Of a stretch of 64,000 nucleotides of DNA, positions 25,466 through 33,273 are shown piece after piece. The stretch spans positions 8,122,001 through 8,186,000 of the forward strand of contig NC_014666.1 of assembly GCF_000166135.1 (NCBI RefSeq). Reading direction: 5' to 3'. The position numbers and the translations under genes were made by a program. How positions within the stretch are numbered: position 1 is the first letter of the stretch; every line of letters begins with the position of its first letter. Origin of the DNA: Pseudofrankia inefficax. GTDB lineage: Bacteria > Actinomycetota > Actinomycetes > Frankiales > Frankiaceae. The notes beneath the pieces were generated by a model that did no database searches, was not told the origin of the DNA, and worked only from the letters and a program-made list of their open reading frames with translations.

Positions 25466-25491
25466 TAACTAACCGTACGGCACCGTACGAT
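25446..25491. promoter_or_regulatory. four-half-site CGTACG operator
   Basis: CGTACG occurs at 25448, 25458, 25474 and 25484. Spacings of 10, 16 and 10 make the array symmetric about 25468.5, and flanking bases also mirror (GGTTA/TAACC). It fits two TetR dimers and covers the -10 of the Rieske promoter. The adjacent TetR is the obvious candidate. Confidence 0.7.
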
Positions 25492-25581
25492 TCTTCGCGT
25501 CGGCGTCACCTGCCCGGCGCGGGCGAGCCACCGCACCGGCCAGGTGCCGCGTGGCGTCACGGGTGGCATGGAGGTCGATCG

Positions 25582-26847
25582 ATGGCGCACTTCCCCAAGC
25601 CCGCCGAGGGCAGCTGGACGCAGCACTACCCCAGCCTCGGCACGGGCCTTGTCTCGTTCGAGGACTCGATCTCGCCCGAGTACTACGAGCTGGAGCGAAA
25701 GGCGATCTTCGAGAAGACCTGGCTGAACGTCGGCCGCGTCGAGCAGCTGCCCCGGACCGGCAGCTACTTCACGAGGGAGATCTCCGCCGCGCGCCGCTCG
25801 GTGATCGTCGTCCGGGACGCGGCGGGCGAGATTCGCGCGTTCAACAACATCTGCCGCCACCGCGGCAACAAGCTGGTCTGGCAGGACTACCCGAACGAGG
25901 AGACCAGCGGCACCGTCCGGCAGTTCCAGTGCAAGTACCACGCCTGGCGCTACGGGCTGGACGGCGCGTGCACGTTCGTGCAGCAGGAGTCCGAGTTCTT
26001 CGATCTGGACAAGTCGCTGTTCGGGCTCCTGCCGGTGCGCTGCGAGGTCTGGGAAGGGTTCGTCTTCGTCAACTTCGACGACACGGACACCACCTCGGTG
26101 CGCGACTACCTGGGCCGGTTCGCCCACGGGCTGGAGGGCTACCCGTTCGGTGAGATGACCCAGGTCTGGAAGTACCGGGCCGACGTGGGCAGCAACTGGA
26201 AGCTCTACATCGACGCGTTCGCGGAGTTCTACCACGCACCCGTCCTGCACTCGAAGCAGTACGTCAGCGAGGAGTCCCGCAAGCTGCAGGCCTTCGGTTA
26301 CGAGGGGCTGCACTACGAGATCGACGGTCCGCACTCGATGCAGTCGGCGTGGGGCGGGATGTCGCCGCCGAAGGACCTGAGCATGGTGAAGCCGATCGAC
26401 CGTGTGCTGCGCAGCGGCAACTTCGGGCCCTGGGACCGGCCGGACCTCGCCGCCCTCGACTCGCTGCCGGCGGGCCTGAACCCGGCCCGTCACCCGCGGT
26501 GGGGACTGGACTCGTACGTCTTCTTCCCGAACTTCATGATGGTGGTCTGGGCGCCGGGGTGGTACCTCACCTACCACTACTGGCCGACCGCGTACAACCG
26601 GCACATCTTCGAGGGAACGCTGTATTTCGTGCCGCCGAAGGACGCCGCAGAGCGGCTGCGTCAGGAACTGGCCGCGGTCACGTTCAAGGAGTTCGCCCTC
26701 CAGGACTCGAACACCCTCGAGGCCACGCAGACGATGTTGGAGTCACGGGTCGTCCGGGAGTTCCCGATCAATGACCAGGAGATTCTCATCCGGCACCTTC
26801 ACAAGACCGCGGCCGACTACGTCGCCGCCGCGCAGCGCCAGAGCTAG
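25582..26847 (+). CDS. Rieske non-heme iron oxygenase, alpha subunit
   Basis: A 421-aa ring-hydroxylating-type oxygenase. Rieske cluster ligands are C91-x-H93 and C117-x2-H120 (CRHRG and CKYHAW). The mononuclear iron site is in DAFAEFYHAPVLH, with D211, H218 and H223. It activates oxygen to hydroxylate or demethylate an organic substrate and needs an external reductase; none is directly adjacent, though the divergent PDR reductase could serve. GGAGG lies 7 nt before the ATG. It is followed 41 bp later by an SDR, which could oxidise the hydroxylated product. Substrate unknown. Confidence 0.9.
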   Translation: MAHFPKPAEGSWTQHYPSLGTGLVSFEDSISPEYYELERKAIFEKTWLNVGRVEQLPRTGSYFTREISAARRSVIVVRDAAGEIRAFNNICRHRGNKLVWQDYPNEETSGTVRQFQCKYHAWRYGLDGACTFVQQESEFFDLDKSLFGLLPVRCEVWEGFVFVNFDDTDTTSVRDYLGRFAHGLEGYPFGEMTQVWKYRADVGSNWKLYIDAFAEFYHAPVLHSKQYVSEESRKLQAFGYEGLHYEIDGPHSMQSAWGGMSPPKDLSMVKPIDRVLRSGNFGPWDRPDLAALDSLPAGLNPARHPRWGLDSYVFFPNFMMVVWAPGWYLTYHYWPTAYNRHIFEGTLYFVPPKDAAERLRQELAAVTFKEFALQDSNTLEATQTMLESRVVREFPINDQEILIRHLHKTAADYVAAAQRQS

Positions 26848-26888
26848 CCGACGAGCCCGTCGGTATCAGGTGAGTTGAAAGGAATCAG

Positions 26889-27653
26889 ATGGCCGGAAAC
26901 CAGGTCGGCAAGGTCGCGATCGTCACGGGCGCCGCGTCTGGCATCGGTCGGGCGTGTGCGACGCGCCTGGCCCAGGACGGCGCCGCCGTCGCCGTCCTCG
27001 ACCTCAACGAGGGGGACGCGAAAACGGTCGCCGACGAGATCCAGGCCGCCGGCGGCGCCGCGCTGGCGGTGGCCGCCGACGTCGCGGACCCGGAAAGCGT
27101 GGCCCGGGCCCTGGCGGCGACCCGTGACCGGTTCGGCCCGGTCACCATCCTGGTGAACTCGGCCGGGAAGACCGGCACGAAGCGCTTCCTGGACATCACC
27201 CTGGAGCAGTGGACCTCGGTGCTGACCGTGAACCTGACCGGCACGTTCCTGTGCTGCCAGGCGGTCGTCCCGGACATGGTCGAGGCCGGCTGGGGACGGA
27301 TCGTGAACATCTCGTCGTCCAGCGCCCAGGGCGGCCAGGCGCTCATGAGCCACTATGTCGCGTCCAAGGGCGGCGTCATCGCCTTCACGAAGGCGCTGGC
27401 GCTGGAGCTCGGCCCGGCCGGGATCACGGTGAACACGATTCCGCCGGGCTTCGTCGACACCCCGATGCTGCGCCGCGACGAGGCCCGTGGCCGCTGGGGC
27501 CCGAACACCGCCGACGACCTCATCGCGCGGACTCCCGTGCGCCGGATGGGCCTGCCGGAGGACATCGCCGCGGCCTGCTCCTTCCTCACCTCCGAGGAGG
27601 CCAGCTACATCACCGGCCAGGTCTTCGGCGTCAACGGCGGCCGCAACACCTGA
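26889..27653 (+). CDS. short-chain dehydrogenase/reductase
   Basis: A 254-aa SDR. TGAASGIG at residues 13-20 binds the nucleotide, with the LDLN acidic turn favouring NAD. NSAG at 90-93, Ser142/143 and Y156-x3-K160 form the active site. GGQVFGVNGGR near the end is typical of FabG-like members. AAGGAATCAG precedes the ATG. It is co-transcribed with the Rieske oxygenase and probably dehydrogenates its alcohol or diol product. A hairpin terminator follows at 27665. Confidence 0.9.
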   Translation: MAGNQVGKVAIVTGAASGIGRACATRLAQDGAAVAVLDLNEGDAKTVADEIQAAGGAALAVAADVADPESVARALAATRDRFGPVTILVNSAGKTGTKRFLDITLEQWTSVLTVNLTGTFLCCQAVVPDMVEAGWGRIVNISSSSAQGGQALMSHYVASKGGVIAFTKALALELGPAGITVNTIPPGFVDTPMLRRDEARGRWGPNTADDLIARTPVRRMGLPEDIAAACSFLTSEEASYITGQVFGVNGGRNT

Positions 27654-27664
27654 GCTCGGCGAGC

Positions 27665-27696
27665 GCGTCCCGGCCTCGGCGGGCGGGCCGGGACGC
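27665..27696 (+). terminator. terminator after Rieske-SDR operon
   Basis: Perfect 11-bp stem GCGTCCCGGCC (27665-27675) with 27686-27696, loop 10, starting 12 nt past the SDR stop. No U tract, as is common in actinobacteria. Confidence 0.7.
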
Positions 27697-27733
27697 CATT
27701 CGGGCCGACCATCGCCCATCGATAGGCTCAGGC

Positions 27734-28546
27734 ATGCCCGAAGGTCACACCGTGCACCGGCTGGCCGCCGCCCACGCGGAGATGTTCCGTGGTCGGCCGG
27801 TCGCGGTGACCAGCCCGCAGGGACGCTTCGCCGACGGGGCACGAAGGCTGACCGGGCGGGTACTGGAAAGCGCCGAGGCGTATGGCAAGCACCTGCTGCT
27901 GCGCTTCGACGGCGAGCAGGTTCTGCACGTTCACCTCGGGATCTACGGCAAGTACACGCTCGCCCCAGGCCCCGCGCCGACGCCGACTGGAGCCGTTCGG
28001 CTGCGGCTGGCCTCCGACGGCGGCTACGCCGACCTTCGCGGCCCGAATGCCTGCGAGCTGTTGGAACCCGGCGACGTGAAGACACTGCTGGACCGGCTCG
28101 GCCCCGACCCGCTGCGTCCCGACGCCGACTCCGAGCTTGCCTGGCGCCGGATCAGCCGAAGCAGGACGGTCATCGCGCAGTTGCTGATGGATCAGGCAGT
28201 CGTCGCCGGTCCGGGCAACATCTACCGGGCAGAGGTGCTGTTCCGCGCCGGGATCGACCCGCGCCTGTCGGGCAAGGATCTGGCCGCGTCGCAGTGGGCA
28301 GCGCTCTGGGCCGACCTGGGCGTCCTGATGGCTGAGGGCGTACGTACGGGGCGGATCGACACCGTGAGGCCGCAACACACCCCCGAGGCGATGGGCCGGC
28401 CGCCCCGGGTCGACGACCACGGCGGCGAGGTCTACGTCTACCGCCGTACCGGTCAGCCCTGCCTGATCTGTGAGAACCCCGTTCTGACCACGGAACTCGC
28501 GGGCCGCAACCTCTTCTGGTGCCCCGTCTGCCAATCCCCGCGCTAG
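27734..28546 (+). CDS. nei: Fpg/Nei-family DNA glycosylase (endonuclease VIII-like)
   Basis: A 270-aa glycosylase/AP lyase that removes oxidised bases. The N-terminal MPEGHTVHRLA carries the catalytic Pro2 and Glu3. LHVHLGIYGKY, the helix-two-turn-helix AGPGNIYRAEVLFRAGIDP, and a C-terminal zinc finger (CLICEN, then CPVCQSP) follow in the expected order. PEGHTVHR rather than PELPEVE makes it Nei-like (mycobacterial Nei1/Nei2 group) rather than MutM. Earlier in-frame starts run into the SDR gene and are rejected. Confidence 0.9.
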   Translation: MPEGHTVHRLAAAHAEMFRGRPVAVTSPQGRFADGARRLTGRVLESAEAYGKHLLLRFDGEQVLHVHLGIYGKYTLAPGPAPTPTGAVRLRLASDGGYADLRGPNACELLEPGDVKTLLDRLGPDPLRPDADSELAWRRISRSRTVIAQLLMDQAVVAGPGNIYRAEVLFRAGIDPRLSGKDLAASQWAALWADLGVLMAEGVRTGRIDTVRPQHTPEAMGRPPRVDDHGGEVYVYRRTGQPCLICENPVLTTELAGRNLFWCPVCQSPR

Positions 28547-28755
28547 AAACCCGGCCTCAAACAGGACACGGCCGCGATCGGATTTAGGCGGCGGGAAGAG
28601 GTCGTCGAGGTCGAAAGACAACGGAGTAGAACCGATCAGGCGGCCCAGACCACAGAACGGAATGGGTGGTCCGGGCGTCGGTCGTCCCGCGGGCGCCGTA
28701 GCATCCGGTGAGTGCTGGCGATATGCCGGCGTCCACGAGTGGAGGAGCGAAACAT

Positions 28756-29028
28756 ATGCCAGATCTGGGCGCTCCGGAACTGATCATCATTGCCATCGTG
28801 GCAGTCGTCCTGTTCGGGTCGAAGAAGCTGCCCGAGGCCGCCCGGTCGATTGGTCGGTCCATGCGGATCTTCAAGTCCGAGGTCAAGGGCCTGCAGGAGG
28901 ACGACAAGCCCGCGGCGATCGCCACTCCCGCTCCGCCGGCCGCCCTCCCGGCTCCCGCCGCCCCGGCTCCCGCCGCGGAGCCGACCCCGGCCCCGGTCGC
29001 GATGGCCAAGGACGCCGGCGCCTCCTAG
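28756..29028 (+). CDS. tatA: Sec-independent translocase subunit TatA/TatE
   Basis: A 90-aa protein. One N-terminal membrane helix ([15 protein letters not shown]), the [18 protein letters not shown] hinge and amphipathic helix, and an Ala/Pro-rich tail define TatA. It forms the protein-conducting assembly for folded twin-arginine substrates with TatC (not in this window). ATG 28756 is chosen because GGAGGAGCG lies just upstream and the short N-terminus is essential to the fold. Monocistronic as far as visible. Confidence 0.93.
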   Translation: MPDLGAPELIIIAIVAVVLFGSKKLPEAARSIGRSMRIFKSEVKGLQEDDKPAAIATPAPPAALPAPAAPAPAAEPTPAPVAMAKDAGAS

Positions 29029-29060
29029 TGCCGCGCCCCGCGAAGGCCGGCCCGGCGCAG

Positions 29061-29135
29061 TGATCGCCGTTCCGGCCCTCGGGTGGTCGCGAACTGGGCC
29101 AGAGCGCAACCGTTCGAGGGCCGAACTCGCGATCA
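29061..29135. repeat. 75-bp inverted-repeat element, copy 2
   Basis: 21-bp arms 29061-29081 and 29115-29135 match at 17 positions. Outer core TGATCGC and inner core GGCCCTCG. Same design as 9294-9374. Confidence 0.68.
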
Positions 29136-29197
29136 TGCCCTGCCGGGGCGGCACCGGCACCACCTTGGACCGGGCTCGCCCCGGTCCGCGGAAAGCC

Positions 29198-29274
29198 TGA
29201 TCGCGGTCTCGGCCCGCTAGGTGGCCGTCATCGCGCTCTTTTCGCGACCGCTGGAGGGCGCCGTCGGGCGATCA
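29198..29274. repeat. 77-bp inverted-repeat element, copy 3 (degenerate)
   Basis: Outer TGATCGC (29198-29204) is mirrored by GCGATCA (29268-29274), and the inner arms contain GGCCCGC and GAGGGCG. More decayed than the other copies. Confidence 0.5.
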
Positions 29275-29552
29275 CGCCGGCGTGGCGACCCTGCTCGGCG
29301 CCGGTCGTCGGACGCCGCTACCCGGCCCTACGCTGTGGTTGCGGAGCGGACGGAACCGCGACCACAACCCAGGACTGAACCGAGGTCCGGGTCTGCCCCC
29401 AGCGCCCGAAGCGCCACGCCACCCTCCCAGTCGGGGCACAGCAGCGGCGAGAACTTCGTTGCAGCCCGAGGTGCTCGCCGCCCCCGGACCAAAGTCGCCG
29501 ATCCTCGGCCGCCACTGCCGCATCCGCCAAGGTTGGCTTGGCCCCGAGACCG
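29275..29552. other. intergenic stretch among inverted repeats
   Basis: No gene supported. Frames drawn here (for example 29221-29604) have no family motif and cross the repeat elements. Confidence 0.45.
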
Positions 29553-29633
29553 GCAAGATCGCTGTTCTTGCCCCCGCGTGCCTGTAACCGCGGCGGGCTT
29601 GTGACCAGGTGAGGGCCAAAACGGCGATCAAGC
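29553..29633. repeat. 81-bp inverted-repeat element, copy 4
   Basis: 23-bp arms 29553-29575 and 29611-29633 match at 17 positions. Outer GATCGC and inner GCCC(T)C cores are as in copy 1, and the length is identical to copy 1. Confidence 0.65.
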
Positions 29634-29775
29634 CAGCGGGCCGACCTCGCCGATCAACGGCCGTCGGCCGCCGCCGTCGGGGGCAGGACGGCCGCCCTGC
29701 CCCGACCGCTTGACAGCCAATACTGAAATCGCGTTCTATCGATCGTGTCCACCTTGACGCGATCAGGGAGTGCCC

Positions 29776-30990
29776 GTGGCCGCCCGGTACACGATCATCT
29801 CGGCTGACACCCACGCCGGTGCCAACCACGAGACCTACCGCGAGTACTTGGACCCGTCGTTCCTCGAGGACTTCGACGCCTGGCGCGGCAGGTACAAGAA
29901 CCCCTGGAAGGACCTACGCGACACCGACCTGCGGGTCCGCAACTGGGACGACGAGCGGCGCGACCGCGACCAGCTCGCCCAGGGCGTCGTCGGCGAAGTG
30001 ATCTTCCCGAACACCGTGCCGCCCTTCTACCCGGGCTTCGTGCTGTTCGCCGGCCCGCCGAAGGCCGAGGAGTACCGCCACCGCCGCGCCGGCATTCAGG
30101 CGCACAACCGGTGGCTAGCGGACTTCTGCGCCCGTAAGGCCGCGCAGCGGGCCGGTGTCGGCCAGATCTTCCTGAACGACATCGACGACGCCATCGCGGA
30201 CGCGACCTGGATCAAGGAAAACAACCTGCGTGGCGGCGTACTTCTGCCGAACGTGGCGCCCGACGTGACCTGGGTCAAGCCGCTCTACGACCCGGAGTAC
30301 GACCGGCTGTGGGCCGCGCTGCAGGACTTGGAGATCCCGGTCAACCTGCACGGCGGCACCGGTTCACCCAACTACGGTCGTTACGCGGCCACGCCGGCCC
30401 TCATGATCAGCGAAGTGGGCTTCTACGGCATGCGGCCCTTTGTGCACATGCTGCTGGCCGGTGTGTTCGAGAAGTTCCCACGGCTGAAGTTCGTCATCAC
30501 CGAGGCGTCCGCCGCGGGCATCCCGCCGCTGCTGAAGCAGTTGGACGGAGTCCTCGCGAACATCCGCGGTGGCTCGATCGGCGAGCTGAAGTACCGGAAG
30601 GAGGACGCGCTCTCGCGTTCGGCGACCGAGTACTTCGAGCAGAGCTGCTGGGTTGGCGCGAGCTTCCCTCGTCCCGACGACGTCGCCGCCCGCAGCGTGA
30701 TCGGCGCCGATCGGTGGATGTGGGGCAACGACTACCCGCATGACGAAGGAACCACGCCTTTCACCCACGAGGCGCTGCGCCAGGTCCTCCACCACCTGTC
30801 GGAGAACGAGCTACGGGCCGCGCTCGGCGGTAACGCCGCCAAGCTGTACGACTTCGACCTCGACGCCCTTGCCCCCCTCGCGGCGCAGTACGGCCCGACC
30901 GTCGAGGAAATCGCCGAGCCCCTGCTGGCCCTGCCGGAGAATGCCAACATGGCGCTCCGCAACGCCCAGGCCCAGCTGACCGCGGCCTGA
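29776..30990 (+). CDS. amidohydrolase family 2 protein
   Basis: A 404-aa TIM-barrel protein (PF04909). The first strand has IISADTHAGANHETY. VNLHGGTGSP, FVHMLLAGVFEKFPRLKFVITE and MWGNDYPHDEG supply the usual metal and catalytic positions. Relatives are decarboxylases or hydrolases of aromatic or beta-keto acids. Two GTG starts are possible: 29776 is chosen because AGGGAG lies 5 nt ahead, while 29770 adds two residues. Terminated by a strong hairpin. Substrate unknown. Confidence 0.88.
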   Translation: MAARYTIISADTHAGANHETYREYLDPSFLEDFDAWRGRYKNPWKDLRDTDLRVRNWDDERRDRDQLAQGVVGEVIFPNTVPPFYPGFVLFAGPPKAEEYRHRRAGIQAHNRWLADFCARKAAQRAGVGQIFLNDIDDAIADATWIKENNLRGGVLLPNVAPDVTWVKPLYDPEYDRLWAALQDLEIPVNLHGGTGSPNYGRYAATPALMISEVGFYGMRPFVHMLLAGVFEKFPRLKFVITEASAAGIPPLLKQLDGVLANIRGGSIGELKYRKEDALSRSATEYFEQSCWVGASFPRPDDVAARSVIGADRWMWGNDYPHDEGTTPFTHEALRQVLHHLSENELRAALGGNAAKLYDFDLDALAPLAAQYGPTVEEIAEPLLALPENANMALRNAQAQLTAA

Positions 30991-30996
30991 GCACCA

Positions 30997-31038
30997 CCGA
31001 TCGACCCGGCCCGGGACGGAACCGGCCGGGTCGATCGG
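30997..31038 (+). terminator. terminator after amidohydrolase gene
   Basis: Perfect 15-bp stem CCGATCGACCCGGCC (30997-31011) with 31024-31038, loop 12, starting 6 nt after the stop codon. Confidence 0.85.
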
Positions 31039-31106
31039 CCGAACAGTCCGCGGCCAGCCGGCCAAACCGGTTCGCCCGCCGGTGTCCTGCGCGAGAGACT
31101 CAAGCC

Positions 31107-32255
31107 GTGCAGCCTCCCGCGCTTCCCCGGTATGGCGTTGATTCGCTGGCCGAGGTGGTGCCGGCGCTGCTGGATTCGGTCGGGGCCACCGGTTTCGCCG
31201 GTGCGTCCCGGTTGGGGCTGGAGCCGGTGCGGTCGGCCTGTCTGCTGCTCGTGGACGGGCTTGGCGACGAGTTGCTGACCGCCCACCCGGAGGTCGCGCC
31301 GACCCTGGTCGCACATCGGGCGGGGGCGCTCACCACCTGCTACCCGTCGACGACGGTCACCAGCCTCACGTCCCTCGGCACGGGCCGCGCGCCCGGCGAC
31401 CACGGCATGATCGGCTATCTGTTCGAGCCGTTCGCCGGCGCCGGCGGCCTGTTGAACGCGCTTCGCTGGCAGTTCCAGGGCCAGGATCGTTCGCTGCTGG
31501 ACACCCTGCTCCCCGAGCACCTCCAGCCCGAATCGACAGCCTTCGAGGAGGCGGCCGCGGCCGGACTGCCGGTCACCTCGGTCTCACCGCCGCAGTTCAG
31601 GGAGTCCGGGCTGACCCGGGCCGGGCTACGCGGCAGCCGGTACGTCGGCGCGCCCACCTGGGGCACGCTGGTCGAGGCCGTCACCTCCGCGCTGCGCGAG
31701 CCCGGTCTCGTCTATGCCTACGTCTCCGACCTGGACACGACCGGACACGTGCTCGGCCCGGCCTCACCGGGCTGGCGGGCCCAGCTCGCGTTGATCGACC
31801 GGCTCGTCGCGACGCTCGTGGAGGCGCTGCCCCCGGACACACTGCTCGTCGTCACGGGCGATCACGGCATGGTCACCGTGACGCCGGAGGACCGGGTCAG
31901 CCTGGACGCGGCGCCCGAGCTGCTGGCCGGAGTCCGCGCGATCGCCGGCGAGCCGCGGGCCCGGTACGTCTACGCGCAGCCGGGCGCGGCCGAGGACGTC
32001 CTGGCCGCCTGGCGGGAGGTGCTCGGCGAGCGGGCATGGGTGCTGTCGGCGGAGCAGGCCGTGGCCGACGGCTGGTTCGGGCCCGAGGTCCGCGAACGCG
32101 TCGTTCACCGGCTGGGTCACGTCATCGCGGCGGCCCGAGGGACGACGGTGCTGGTCCGACCGGACATCGAACCGCACCTGACCACGATGCGGGGACAGCA
32201 CGGCTCGTTGACGTCGGCCGAGATGAACGTCCCGTTGGTCATCGCACGCGGCTGA
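31107..32255 (+). CDS. nucleotide pyrophosphatase/phosphodiesterase (alkaline phosphatase superfamily)
   Basis: A 382-aa enzyme. LLLVDGLGDELL (D50) and CYPSTTVTSLTSLGTG (Thr82/83 as nucleophile) form the first half-site. SDLDTTGHVLGP and VVTGDHGMVTV give the second metal site. This is the NPP/AP fold, which cleaves phosphodiester bonds. There is no signal peptide, so it is cytosolic or peripheral. Start is GTG 31107. Actinobacterial homologues are usually annotated only as alkaline phosphatase family proteins; the substrate is unknown. Confidence 0.85.
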   Translation: MQPPALPRYGVDSLAEVVPALLDSVGATGFAGASRLGLEPVRSACLLLVDGLGDELLTAHPEVAPTLVAHRAGALTTCYPSTTVTSLTSLGTGRAPGDHGMIGYLFEPFAGAGGLLNALRWQFQGQDRSLLDTLLPEHLQPESTAFEEAAAAGLPVTSVSPPQFRESGLTRAGLRGSRYVGAPTWGTLVEAVTSALREPGLVYAYVSDLDTTGHVLGPASPGWRAQLALIDRLVATLVEALPPDTLLVVTGDHGMVTVTPEDRVSLDAAPELLAGVRAIAGEPRARYVYAQPGAAEDVLAAWREVLGERAWVLSAEQAVADGWFGPEVRERVVHRLGHVIAAARGTTVLVRPDIEPHLTTMRGQHGSLTSAEMNVPLVIARG

Positions 32256-32307
32256 GTCCGTCACATCCCAGGTGAACCCGTGGGCGGGCACCGCTAGCGT
32301 TCCGGCC

Positions 32308-33174
32308 ATGACCACGGGAACGCTTCGGTGGCGGTCGCCACTGTTCACGCCGGCCAACCGGCCCGACCTCATCGCCAAGCAGGCACGCTTCGGCGCCGAC
32401 ATCGTGATCGTCGACCTGGAGGACGGGACGCCGCTCGGCGCCAAGGCCGCGGGCCGGACCGGCGCGATCGAGGCCGTTCCGAAGCTGCGCGCCGAGTTCG
32501 GCGGGGCGATCTTCCTTCGGGTCAACGGGGTGACCGACACGGAGAACTTCGACGCCGACCTGGACTGTTACGCGGACCTCGGCCTCGACGGCGTCGTCGT
32601 TCCGAAGATCGAGACGACCGGCGACGTCGACGCGCTGGCCGCGGCGCTCGGGGCGCGCGGGCTCGGCGACCGGGCCGTGATGTACGGGCTCGAGTCGGTC
32701 GCCGGGGTGCACCGGGCCGCCGAGGTGCTGGCCCACGCCGCGAGCACGGCCCGGGTGGACGCGGCCTACTTCGGCGCCGAGGACTTCATCGCCGATCTGG
32801 GCGGCCGGCGGACCCGGTCCAACGCCGAGGTGCTGACGGCCCGTTCGCAGGTCGCGATCGCCTGCCGGCTGGCGGGCGTCGTTGCCCTCGACCAGGTCAC
32901 CACCGCGATCAACGACCGGGACCGGTTCCTGGAGGAGGCATCCTTCGCCCGGGACCTGGGCTACGGCGGAAAGCTGTGCATCCACCCCGGGCAGGTGGCG
33001 CTGGCCCACGAGGCGTTCACCCCGTCACCCGAGGAGTACGACCGGGCCCGCCGGCTGGTCGACGCCTACGAGGAGGCCCAGCGCGAGGGCCGAGGGACGA
33101 TCAACTTCGAGGGCGGCATGGTCGACGTCCCCCTGGTCGCCCAGGCGCGCCGCGTCCTCGCCGCCGGGGCCTGA
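32308..33174 (+). CDS. CoA ester lyase (HpcH/HpaI, CitE-like)
   Basis: A 288-aa TIM-barrel lyase. WRSPLFTPANRPDLIAKQ, DIVIVDLEDGTPL, FLRVNG, and LCIHPGQV are the CitE-like signatures: Asp/Glu for Mg and Arg for the carboxylate. It would cleave or form 3-hydroxyacyl-CoA such as malyl- or citramalyl-CoA. ATG 32308 has no ribosome site, but TAGCGT lies 7 nt upstream, so it is probably leaderless. It converges on an acyl-CoA dehydrogenase and MaoC hydratase across two hairpins; together they would suit a short dicarboxylic-acid CoA pathway (inference). Confidence 0.88.
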   Translation: MTTGTLRWRSPLFTPANRPDLIAKQARFGADIVIVDLEDGTPLGAKAAGRTGAIEAVPKLRAEFGGAIFLRVNGVTDTENFDADLDCYADLGLDGVVVPKIETTGDVDALAAALGARGLGDRAVMYGLESVAGVHRAAEVLAHAASTARVDAAYFGAEDFIADLGGRRTRSNAEVLTARSQVAIACRLAGVVALDQVTTAINDRDRFLEEASFARDLGYGGKLCIHPGQVALAHEAFTPSPEEYDRARRLVDAYEEAQREGRGTINFEGGMVDVPLVAQARRVLAAGA

Positions 33175-33191
33175 GCCCGAACGCCGCCATG

Positions 33192-33220
33192 GGCGGCTGG
33201 CTCCGGGTGAGCCAGCCGCC
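33192..33220. terminator. first convergent hairpin
   Basis: Perfect 12-bp stem GGCGGCTGGCTC (33192-33203) with 33209-33220, loop 5. It lies 18 nt after the CoA lyase stop and serves the plus strand. Confidence 0.8.
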
Positions 33221-33234
33221 GAGCGGGTGCCTTA

Positions 33235-33270
33235 GGCGACCGGCCGCCCAGGCACCGGCGGCCGGTCGCC
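33235..33270. terminator. second convergent hairpin
   Basis: Perfect 14-bp stem GGCGACCGGCCGCC (33235-33248) with 33257-33270, loop 8. It lies 4 nt from the acyl-CoA dehydrogenase stop and probably serves the minus strand. Confidence 0.8.
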
Positions 33271-33273
33271 CGA

